From: Candidatus Rokuibacteriota bacterium
Lineage (GTDB): Bacteria; Methylomirabilota; Methylomirabilia; Rokubacteriales; CSP1-6
Assembly: GCA_016866775.1 (NCBI GenBank)
Contig: VGLJ01000047.1
Coordinates: forward strand, 1-37,061
DNA length: 37,061 bases
Direction: 5' to 3'
Shown: positions 29,674 to 36,687 of the stretch, piece after piece
How positions within the stretch are numbered: the first letter of the stretch is position 1
Layout of the letters: every line of letters begins with the position of its first letter
Position numbers and translations under genes: made by a program
The notes under the pieces: model-generated
Told to the model about the DNA's origin: nothing
Databases searched by the model: none
The model's input: only the letters and a program-made list of their open reading frames with translations

Positions 29674-31359
29674 TTATACCGGCCGGGTTCTTCCGCCCTT
29701 GCCACGTGAGAGCAGCTCGCGGGCGTGGCGGAGCGCTTCACTCGTCGCTTCGCCGCCCAGCATACGCGCCACTTCCGCCACCCGCTCGTCGCCGTCGAGC
29801 GCGGCGGTCGTCACCCGGGTCCGCCCGGCGCGCACCGCCTTCGCGACCCGCACGTGATGGTCCGCGCGCGCCGCGATCGGCGCCAGGTGCGTCACGCAGA
29901 GCACCTGACGGCCGCGCGCCGCCGCCGCGAGCTTGTCCGCGACGACCGCGGCGGCGCGCCCGCCGACGCCTGCGTCCACTTCGTCGAAGACCATCGTGGC
30001 GACGCCTTCGGCGGCGAGCACCGTGTGGAGCGCGAGCATCGTGCGGGAGAGCTCGCCGCCCGACGCCACGCGCGCGAGCGCACGCGGCTCGTCTCCCGGA
30101 TTGGCGGCGAGCCGCAGCTCCACGCGGTCGACGCCGCGCGCGGTGACGGCGTCGGCGGCCGCCCGCTCCACCGCGACCTCGAAGCTCGCGCGCTCCATCC
30201 CGAGTGTCCTGATCTCCCGCTCGGCCGCGGTGGCAAGCTTGCGCGCGGCCCCGGCGCGTCGGTCGGACAGGCGGCGCGCGGCCGCGCTCAGCTCCGCCCA
30301 CACCTCCGCGAGCGCGCGCTCCTGCGCGGCGAGCAGCTCTTCGTGCCGCTGCAGCCGGTCGAGCTCCGCGGCGGCCTCGTCCCGGAATCGCAGCATCACG
30401 GCTTCCGTGTCGCCATACTTCCGCTTGAGACGCGTCAGCGCATCGAGACGATCCTCGATGGCTTCGAGCCCGCCCGGCTCCGCGCCGGCGCGGTCGCGGA
30501 GCGCGCGGAGCGCGATCAGCGCGTCCTCGATGTGCGCTTCCGCGGAGTCGAGCGGTGTGGCCACCGCGCCGAACGCCGGATCGAGACGCGCGAGGTCGGC
30601 GACCACGCGCCGGGCGCGCGCGACACGCCCGGCGGCGGACGGCTCGTCTTCGGCCAGGAGCCCGGCGATCTCGGCGATCCCGTGCGCGAACCGTTCGGCG
30701 TGCTGCAGGCGCTGGCGCTCCCCTCGAAGCTCGCCTTCCTCGCCGACGCGCAGCCGCGCGGCATCGAGCTCGGACACCTGGAAGCGGAGGAGGTCCTCAC
30801 GCTGCGCGCGGTCTCGCTCCGCCATGCGCGTGCGCTCGACCGCGTCGAGCGCGGCGCGGTGCTTCGCGAAGAGCGTGGCGACGGTCTCGCGCAGCTCGTC
30901 GGTCTCGCCGAAGCGATCGAGGAGGTCGAGCTGGCGCGCGGGCTCGAGCAGGCGATGGTGCTCGTGCTGGCCGTGGACTTCGACGAGGTGATCGCCGAGG
31001 CGCTCGAGCAGGGTCACGGTCACCGGCGAGTCGTTGACGAACGCGCGGTGACGCCCGGAGCGCGCGAGCTCGCGGCGCACGAGGATCTCGCCGTCCTCGG
31101 CCGCGAGGCCGGCCTCGTCCAGCACGGCTCTCGCCGGGGAGCCCGGCGCGACTTCGAAGCGCGCCTCCACGGTGGCCGTGTCGGCGTCGGTGCGGATGAC
31201 GTCGAGCTGCGCGCGGACGCCGCGCACGAGGAGGATGGCGTCGATCAGCATCGACTTGCCGGCGCCGGTCTCGCCGGTCAGCACGTTGAGGCCGGGCGCG
31301 AGCTCGACGGTGGCGGTCTCGATGACGGCGAAGTTCTTGATCCGGAGCTCGCGCAGCAT
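29674..31359 (-). CDS. recN: DNA repair protein RecN
   Basis: SMC-like ATPase used in double-strand-break repair. The 561 residues open MLRELRIKNFAVIETATVEL with Walker A GETGAGKSMLIDAI (~30-43). The RecN-specific VHGQHEHHRLL follows, then a coiled-coil middle (about 165-370), the signature ASGGELSRTMLAL, Walker B MVFDEVDAGVGGRAA, and VLCVTHLAPIAARADHH. The order nadK-recN is widespread in bacteria. The C-terminal tail is short and basic. Confidence 0.95.
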   Translation of the reverse strand: MLRELRIKNFAVIETATVELAPGLNVLTGETGAGKSMLIDAILLVRGVRAQLDVIRTDADTATVEARFEVAPGSPARAVLDEAGLAAEDGEILVRRELARSGRHRAFVNDSPVTVTLLERLGDHLVEVHGQHEHHRLLEPARQLDLLDRFGETDELRETVATLFAKHRAALDAVERTRMAERDRAQREDLLRFQVSELDAARLRVGEEGELRGERQRLQHAERFAHGIAEIAGLLAEDEPSAAGRVARARRVVADLARLDPAFGAVATPLDSAEAHIEDALIALRALRDRAGAEPGGLEAIEDRLDALTRLKRKYGDTEAVMLRFRDEAAAELDRLQRHEELLAAQERALAEVWAELSAAARRLSDRRAGAARKLATAAEREIRTLGMERASFEVAVERAAADAVTARGVDRVELRLAANPGDEPRALARVASGGELSRTMLALHTVLAAEGVATMVFDEVDAGVGGRAAAVVADKLAAAARGRQVLCVTHLAPIAARADHHVRVAKAVRAGRTRVTTAALDGDERVAEVARMLGGEATSEALRHARELLSRGKGGRTRPV

Positions 31360-31361
31360 CG

Positions 31362-31384
31362 GGAAAGACCCTAGGTCAGGGGTC
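31362..31384 (-). terminator. Weak hairpin between nadK and recN
   Basis: The minus strand has GACCC, an 8-base loop, GGGTC, then TTTCC, inside the 48-bp nadK-recN gap. The 5-bp stem and short T run make it a poor terminator. It could attenuate recN or be incidental. Confidence 0.25.
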
Positions 31385-31407
31385 TGACAAGCTCAAGATG
31401 TATCGAT

Positions 31408-32265
31408 TTATCTCTCTCCCCACTTGAGCTTGGTGCGGAGGACCGTGAAGAAGTCCTTCTGCGGGAAGCGGATCAGCCGCGTGTGCGACGCCGCCTTCAC
31501 GATCTCGACGACGTCCCGCTCGCGCAGCCCGACGCCCACCTGCCCGTCGACCGTCAGCATGATCTCCTGGTCGGACTGGATCGTGACCTCGACCCGGTGC
31601 GACGCGGGCAGCACGATCGGCCGGTTCGTGAGGGTATGCGAGCAGATCGGCGTGAGGACGATCGCGTCGACGGTCGGCGCGACGATGGGCCCGCCGGCCG
31701 AAAGCGAGTACGCGGTGGAGCCCGTCGCGGTCGAGATGATGAGGCCGTCCGCCCGGTACGCCGTGGCGAAGTGGCCTTCCACCGATACCGCGAGGCTGAT
31801 GATCCGGCTCATCGCGGACTTCGTGATGACGATGTCGTTGAGCCCCATGTGCTCGCACATGGCCGCGCCCTTGCGGACGACGCGCGCGACGAGCATGAGC
31901 CGCTCTTCGACCACCATCCGCCCCTCGAGCGCGGCTTCCAGCGACGGCAGCATCTCGTCGAGCGTCGTCGCGGTGAGGAAGCCGAGCCCGCCGAGGTTCA
32001 CGCCCATGATCGGCACGCCGAGGTCGCCGACGGCGCGCGCCATCGACAGCAGCGTCCCGTCGCCGCCGAGGACGATGAGCAGGTCGGAGAGCCCGGGCAG
32101 CTCCGCCTTGTTCGCCGCGTTGGCGCGGACGGCCGGAACGATGCCGGCCGTTTCCTTCTCGAGGGTGACCTCGAAGCCGCGCTCGGTGAGCCAGTCGACG
32201 AGGCGCGTGACGACTTCGGGCGCCCGCGCGGCGTCGGGCTTCGCGACGATGCCGACGCGTCTCAC
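31408..32265 (-). CDS. nadK: NAD kinase
   Basis: Phosphorylates NAD to NADP. The 285 residues contain the catalytic LIVLGGDGTLL (GGDGT at 67-71), VNLGGLGFLT, the NAD-binding LNDIVITK, and DGLIISTATGSTAYSLSAGGP. The start is GTG 32265 (RRVGIVAKPDA), overlapping the tlyA stop as GTGA, so its translation is coupled to tlyA. The tlyA-nadK-recN order is common in Gram-positive and other bacteria. Confidence 0.95.
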   Translation of the reverse strand: MRRVGIVAKPDAARAPEVVTRLVDWLTERGFEVTLEKETAGIVPAVRANAANKAELPGLSDLLIVLGGDGTLLSMARAVGDLGVPIMGVNLGGLGFLTATTLDEMLPSLEAALEGRMVVEERLMLVARVVRKGAAMCEHMGLNDIVITKSAMSRIISLAVSVEGHFATAYRADGLIISTATGSTAYSLSAGGPIVAPTVDAIVLTPICSHTLTNRPIVLPASHRVEVTIQSDQEIMLTVDGQVGVGLRERDVVEIVKAASHTRLIRFPQKDFFTVLRTKLKWGER

Positions 32266-33053
32266 GCCAGCGCGGCGACCGACTGGTTGATTCTCGACTC
32301 GAGGTCCGCCGCGGTGCGCCCGCGCATCGAGAGGTGGAGGAAGAACTCGCGGTTGCCCTTCGGGCCGCGCAGGGGCGAGGCGGTCACCCCGAGCACGTGC
32401 CAGCCGCGAAGGATCGAGTAGCGCGCCAGCCGCGTGACGACGGCGCGGTGCTGTCCGGGATCGCGCACGACGCCCCCCTTGCCCACCGCTTCACGTCCGG
32501 CCTCGAACTGCGGCTTCACGAGCGCGATCGCTTCGCCGCCGCGCTCGAGGACGCCGAACACCGCGGGCAGGACCTTCTCGAGCGAGATGAACGCGACGTC
32601 GATCACCGCGAGCGACGGCTTATCGCCGAAGATCCGCGGATCGAGTCCGCGCGCGTTCGTGTGCTCCATCACGACGACGCGAGGATCGCGCCGGAGCTTG
32701 TCGTCGAGTTGCCCGGTGCCGACGTCCACCGCGTAGACGCGCGTGGCGCCACGCTGCAGAAGACAATCCGTGAAGCCGCCGGTGGACGCGCCGACGTCGA
32801 TGCAGATGCGGCCGCGAATGGACGTTCCGAACTCGTCGAGCGCATGCGCGAGCTTTTCGCCACCGCGGCTGACGTACGGCGAGCGGCCACGGATCTCGAT
32901 CTCGGACGCGGGCTCGACCAGCGCGCCGGCCTTGTCGACGCGACGGCCATCGACGAGCACCTCACCGGCCATGATGCTGCGCGTCGCCTTCTCGCGGGTG
33001 GGCAGGAGTCCTTTCTCTACCAGCAGCTTGTCGAGTCTCACCCTGGAGGCCAC
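32262..33053 (-). CDS. tlyA: TlyA-family 2'-O-methyltransferase with S4 domain
   Basis: TlyA proteins methylate ribose 2'-OH in 16S and sometimes 23S rRNA; some have been described as haemolysins. The 263 residues have an N-terminal S4 RNA-binding domain (RVRLDKLLVEKGLLPTREKA) and an FtsJ-like methyltransferase domain (the SAM motif CIDVGASTGGFTDCLLQRGA, then VYAVDVGTGQL, LAVIDVAFISL and LVKPQFEAGRE). GTG 33053 is chosen as start; an internal GTG at 33041 is the alternative. A TATAAT hexamer lies directly before it, at the end of the rhomboid gene. Confidence 0.92.
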   Translation of the reverse strand: MASRVRLDKLLVEKGLLPTREKATRSIMAGEVLVDGRRVDKAGALVEPASEIEIRGRSPYVSRGGEKLAHALDEFGTSIRGRICIDVGASTGGFTDCLLQRGATRVYAVDVGTGQLDDKLRRDPRVVVMEHTNARGLDPRIFGDKPSLAVIDVAFISLEKVLPAVFGVLERGGEAIALVKPQFEAGREAVGKGGVVRDPGQHRAVVTRLARYSILRGWHVLGVTASPLRGPKGNREFFLHLSMRGRTAADLESRINQSVAALA

Positions 33054-33059
33054 GGCCTG

Positions 33060-33065
33060 ATTATA
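33060..33065 (-). promoter_or_regulatory. TATAAT hexamer directly upstream of tlyA
   Basis: A perfect -10 consensus on the minus strand overlaps the rhomboid stop codon and ends 6 bases before GTG 33053. Normal spacing would start transcription at or beside that GTG, implying a leaderless mRNA. The -35 region (CGGCCC at 17 bases) is poor, so the match may be chance. Confidence 0.3.
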
Positions 33066-33762
33066 GGCGACGGGTCCCTCTGGGCCGGAACAGAAAGAGC
33101 AGGACGACGCCCGCGACGAAGCCTCCGATGTGCGCGAACCAGGCCACACCCCCCGTGTCGACGCTCTGGCGCGCGCTGATCACTCCGTTGAGGACCTGGA
33201 CGACGATCCAGAACCCCAGGACGATGACCGCCGGGATGTGAACGAATCGAATGAAGAATCCGAAGGTGATGAGGGTCAGGACGCTCGCGTGGGGGAAGAG
33301 GAAGAGGTAGGCCCCGAGCACGCCCGAGATGGCGCCGCTGGCGCCGACCATGGGAATCCGCGACTCCGGGTTGATGGCGGTCTGGGCGACGGCCGCCCCC
33401 ACACCGGCGAGCAGGTAGAGCGCGAGGAAACGGAAGTGGCCCAGCGTGTCCTCGACGTTGTCGCCGAAGATCCACAGGTAGAGCATGTTGCCGGCGATGT
33501 GGAAGAGCCCGCCGTGCAGGAACATCGACGTGAAGACGGTGACGATGGGCGCCGGGAACTCGTCGATGGGACAGGCGCCCGTGAGCCGGCACGGGACCGC
33601 GCCGAACTCCATGACGAACGCCGCGGCCGCCTCGCGAGTCGGCCCCGCCGGCGCCATCTGAAGCGACAGCTGATAGAGAAACGCCGCCACGTTGGCGGCG
33701 ATCAGCATCACGGTGAAGAGCGGAAAGCTACGGCTGGGGACGTCGTCCTTCAGCGGCAGCAT
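33061..33762 (-). CDS. Rhomboid-family intramembrane serine protease
   Basis: Cleaves transmembrane substrates inside the bilayer. The 233 residues open with a short cytoplasmic SRSFPLFTVMLIAANV, then six or so membrane helices. The catalytic pair is S142 in MVGASGAISGVLG and H211 in WFAHIGGFVAG, with the oxyanion-region HGGLFHIAGNMLYLWIFGDNVE (residues 83-104). The substrate is unknown. ATG 33762 shares a base with the stop of the upstream M16 gene (TGATG), so it belongs to the same envelope-proteolysis operon. Confidence 0.9.
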   Translation of the reverse strand: MLPLKDDVPSRSFPLFTVMLIAANVAAFLYQLSLQMAPAGPTREAAAAFVMEFGAVPCRLTGACPIDEFPAPIVTVFTSMFLHGGLFHIAGNMLYLWIFGDNVEDTLGHFRFLALYLLAGVGAAVAQTAINPESRIPMVGASGAISGVLGAYLFLFPHASVLTLITFGFFIRFVHIPAVIVLGFWIVVQVLNGVISARQSVDTGGVAWFAHIGGFVAGVVLLFLFRPRGTRRL

Positions 33763-35051
33763 CAGCGCGGCCGCAGCACGATGATCGTCGGGCGCTCGAG
33801 GTACCGGCGCGCCGCGGCCTGCACGTCGGCCGCGGTGACGGTGCCGAGCTGGCGCGCGTAGCGGTCGGGGAAGTCGTAGCCGGCCCCGATCAGCTCGAAG
33901 AACGCGAGGTACCACGCCTGGCGCGCGTTCGTCCGCCGGTCCATCGCCAGGGTGCCCTGGAGGTACGCCTTGGCCCGCGCGACCTCCTCGGCGTTCGGCG
34001 GCTCCCGTCGAATGCGCTCGATCTCGCGCAGCATGCCGGCCTCGGCGGGCTCGACGCTCGCGGGCGCGGTGCCCATGTAGCCGACGATGAGCGCCGGGCC
34101 GGCGCGGGTCGCGTAGATGGCGCCGAGCGAATACGCGAGCCCGAGCTTGTCGCGCAGCTCCACGAAGAACCGTCCGGACATGCCGCCGCCCAGCACCGCG
34201 CCGAGCACCTTCACCGCCGCGTAATCGGGGTCGGCGACGCTGGGTCCGGCGAAGCCCACGAGGACCTGCGCCTGCTGCGCGGGCCGTTCGAGGACTCTTC
34301 GCTTTCCCGGCGGCGTCAGCGAGGGCGCGGGATCCGCGGCCGATCCGCCGCCGCCGGCCATGCCCCCGAACAGCTTGCCGGCCGCCGCGACGACACGCGC
34401 TGGCACCACCTGCCCGCCGACCGCGAGCACCATGCGCTGAGGCTGGAAGGTCGCCCGGTAGTGCGCGAGCAGATCGTCGCGCGAGATCTTCTCGACGCCG
34501 GCGCGCAGGCCGACCCCGGGCAACGCGTACGGGTGGCCCGCGTAGAGATCGCCGAGCAGCGCGTCGAGCGCGAACTGGAACGGCTGGTCGGCACGCGTCT
34601 GGATCTGGCTCAAGATCAGGCGACGTTCGGTCTGGATCGCGTCCGCGGGAAGGCTCGGCTGCAGCGCGACCTCGGCGACGAGACCGAGCATCGCCTCCCA
34701 GTGGCGGGCGAGCGCGGTGCCGCGGATCTCCGCGTACTCGACGTCCCCGGAGGCGTCGATGCTCCCACCGAGCTCTTCGGCGGCGATCGAGAGCTCGACG
34801 TGCGAGCGTCGCGTGGTGCCGCGCGCGATCACGCGGTGCAGGAAGTTGGTGATCCCCGCGTTCTCCGGCGTCTCGAAGCGCGCGCCCGCGCGCACGAGCA
34901 GGCTGATCGCGACGACACCGGCGGCGGGATTCTCGCGCACGAGCACGCGCAGCCCGTTCGGAAGCGTCGAGCGCGTGACGCGCGTCTCGTCGGCGGCGGC
35001 CGTGGTGGCGCCCGCGAGGACGATCAACGCCAGCGCGAGGGCGATCGTCAT
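33762..35051 (-). CDS. M16-family peptidase-like protein, non-catalytic subunit
   Basis: A 429-residue insulinase/MPP-type protein with an N-terminal signal peptide (ALALALIVLAGATTAAAD), so likely periplasmic. The fold motifs are present (TLPNGLRVLVREN; QTERRLILSQIQ), but the zinc motif HxxEH is replaced: the aligned residues are N69, H72 and R73 (GITNFLHRVIARGT). The Arg/Tyr pair used for substrate binding is retained in FVELRDKLGLAYSLGAIY. This matches the inactive partner of two-subunit M16B peptidases. It overlaps the active partner upstream by ATGA, which supports a heterodimer. Confidence 0.9.
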   Translation of the reverse strand: MTIALALALIVLAGATTAAADETRVTRSTLPNGLRVLVRENPAAGVVAISLLVRAGARFETPENAGITNFLHRVIARGTTRRSHVELSIAAEELGGSIDASGDVEYAEIRGTALARHWEAMLGLVAEVALQPSLPADAIQTERRLILSQIQTRADQPFQFALDALLGDLYAGHPYALPGVGLRAGVEKISRDDLLAHYRATFQPQRMVLAVGGQVVPARVVAAAGKLFGGMAGGGGSAADPAPSLTPPGKRRVLERPAQQAQVLVGFAGPSVADPDYAAVKVLGAVLGGGMSGRFFVELRDKLGLAYSLGAIYATRAGPALIVGYMGTAPASVEPAEAGMLREIERIRREPPNAEEVARAKAYLQGTLAMDRRTNARQAWYLAFFELIGAGYDFPDRYARQLGTVTAADVQAAARRYLERPTIIVLRPR

Positions 35052-36379
35052 CGGGCCGGCACGAGCGCGATCCGCACGTAGCGCGCGGGATCGAGGTACT
35101 TCTTCGCCGCCGCCTGGATCTGTGTCCGCGTCACCGTCCGCACGCGATCGAGATACGCGAGCTCGTCGCCCAGGCGCCAGACCGTCTCGGCGCGCCCGAG
35201 CGCCTGCGCACGCCCCTCTGCCGTCTCGGTCCCGAACTCGTGCTGCGCTTCGGCCGCGGTGATCGCGCGGCGATGCTCGGCTTCGGTGACGCCCTCGTCC
35301 CGCAGACGGCCGATCTCACGCAGGATCTCGGTCTCCACGCGCTCGAGGTTCGTCGCATCGGTCTGCGCGGTGACGGTCACCGCCCCCGCCGCTTCCAACG
35401 CCGAGTAGCCGCTGCTCACCGAGCTGACGAGGCCCAGCTCGTCGCGCAGACTCCGCGTGAGTCGCGACGTGCGCGTCTGGCCGAGGATCGTGACCAGGAG
35501 GTCGACGGCCGCAAGGTCGGCGTGATCGATCTTCGGCGCGTGCCAGCCGAGTCCGAGATACGCCTGCGCGCCCGGGCGCCGCAGGTCGATCTTTCGGGGA
35601 CGCAGCGGCGGTGGCACGGGCGCGGGCAACGGCGCCGTTCCACCGCGCGGCAACCGGCCGAACGTCCGGCGCGCGCGCTCCAGGACTTCCTCCGGCGTCA
35701 CGGGGCCGACGACGACGAGCGCGAACGCCTCGGGCGCGTAGAGCCGGCGATAGAACGCGAGCAGCGTGTCCCGCGTCAGTCCGCGCACGAGCTCGGGTGT
35801 TCCGATCACCGGACGGCCGTAGGGATGTCCCTCGAACAACGTTTCGAAGAGCCGACGCCCGAGGAAGCGCCGCGGGCTGTCCTCGGTCAGCCGCATCTCC
35901 TCGAGCACGACGCGCTTCTCGGCGTCCAGCACCGAGGTCTCGAGGCTCGCGTTGACGCTGATGTCTGCGAGGAGATCGATGGCCGCGGCCACGCGGGTCG
36001 CGGGCAGGACCATGTGGTAGTAGGTGTAGTCGAGCGACGTCCCCGCGTTCATGCGGCCGCCCACCCCTTCCACATCCCGATCGATGAAGCCGGTGGGGCG
36101 TGACGTCGTTCCCTTGAAGAGCATGTGTTCGAGATAATGCGCGAGGCCCAGTTCGTTGGCCGCTTCGTCGCGGCCGCCCGCGCGAACCCAGAGTTGAAGC
36201 GCCGCCACATCGCTCGCCCGATGCTCCTGGACGATCACACGCACTCCGTTCGGAAGTACGTGGCGCTGCGGCGGAGGCAGACCGGGCGCCGAAGCTTCGC
36301 GCGCCGGCGCCAGGGTGCACCCGGCGGTCACGACGAGAGTGACGACGAGGGCCGCCAGACGCGGTGTCACGGCGGGCAT
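35048..36379 (-). CDS. M16-family zinc peptidase, catalytic subunit (predicted lipoprotein)
   Basis: A 443-residue M16B metallopeptidase. ATG 36379 gives a lipoprotein signal peptide (LAALVVTLVVTAGC, lipobox VTAGC, Cys 21), so it is probably membrane-anchored. The zinc site is complete: H81-x-x-E84-H85 in LAHYLEHMLFKGT, with the distal Glu in EKRVVLEEMRLTEDSP. The C-terminal half has SRLTRSLRDELGLVSSVSSGY, where the Tyr of the usual R/Y pair is missing, complementing the downstream partner, which keeps it. A longer upstream reading (to 36628) is not supported. It heads the operon running to secA. Confidence 0.92.
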   Translation of the reverse strand: MPAVTPRLAALVVTLVVTAGCTLAPAREASAPGLPPPQRHVLPNGVRVIVQEHRASDVAALQLWVRAGGRDEAANELGLAHYLEHMLFKGTTSRPTGFIDRDVEGVGGRMNAGTSLDYTYYHMVLPATRVAAAIDLLADISVNASLETSVLDAEKRVVLEEMRLTEDSPRRFLGRRLFETLFEGHPYGRPVIGTPELVRGLTRDTLLAFYRRLYAPEAFALVVVGPVTPEEVLERARRTFGRLPRGGTAPLPAPVPPPLRPRKIDLRRPGAQAYLGLGWHAPKIDHADLAAVDLLVTILGQTRTSRLTRSLRDELGLVSSVSSGYSALEAAGAVTVTAQTDATNLERVETEILREIGRLRDEGVTEAEHRRAITAAEAQHEFGTETAEGRAQALGRAETVWRLGDELAYLDRVRTVTRTQIQAAAKKYLDPARYVRIALVPAR

Positions 36380-36532
36380 GGGATTGCCAGCGTACCACAC
36401 GGTCCGCCCCCTCCCCCGCCGGGCAGAATGCCGGTCCCCAACCCGCAAGACCGCCGGGCACCTCGCCACGTCCGGTGAGGCCCCCCACACGTAACACCCG
36501 AGAATCGTTGGCCAACAGGAGGGGGGCTTCCC

Positions 36533-36547
36533 TGGCACGAGGCTTGA
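36533..36547 (+). promoter_or_regulatory. Sigma-54-like -24/-12 promoter
   Basis: TGGCACGAGGCTTGA matches the sigma-54 consensus TGGCACG-N4-TTGC except for the last base (A for C). It would start transcription near 36559, giving a ~130-base leader to ATG 36688. A 10-bp palindrome lies about 17 bases upstream. One mismatch at the -12 C keeps confidence moderate. Confidence 0.4.
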
Positions 36548-36578
36548 GATATCCCCGCCTCGAGATGGAAGCACACGG

Positions 36579-36596
36579 TTCGATACGGGAATCGAA
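36579..36596 (+). other. Inverted repeat in the leader of the repeat-protein gene
   Basis: TTCGAT, loop ACGGGA, ATCGAA, directly followed by AAGGAGGG. In RNA this is a small hairpin next to a strong ribosome-binding-like sequence lacking a start codon at the usual distance. It could influence leader stability or ribosome loading. Confidence 0.35.
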
Positions 36597-36687
36597 AGGA
36601 GGGTGGAGCGCGAACACCGGGAGTTCACCCATCACACGATCGAGGACCGAGATAACCATCATTCAATCGAGGGGAAGGATAGAGGCG

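Larger units (their letters stand above)
36380..36687. other. Divergent 308-bp intergenic region
   Basis: Lies between the minus-strand M16 operon and the plus-strand repeat-protein gene. I see no convincing gene in it. It holds a perfect palindrome GTTGGCCAAC (36507-36516), a sigma-54-like site (36533-36547), an inverted repeat TTCGAT-6-ATCGAA (36579-36596) followed at once by AAGGAGGG (36597-36603) with no start codon at proper spacing, and the direct repeat ATCGAGG near the gene start. It must carry the promoters of both flanking genes. Confidence 0.6.

Noticed and set aside
33762-35051. Second M16 gene as a decayed pseudogene
   Set aside because: The frame is intact, the signal peptide and R/Y pair are kept, and loss of the zinc site is normal for the partner subunit.
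36367-36628. Upstream extension of the catalytic M16 gene and short frames in the divergent gap
   Set aside because: They lack family similarity, and the lipoprotein signal at ATG 36379 marks the natural N-terminus.
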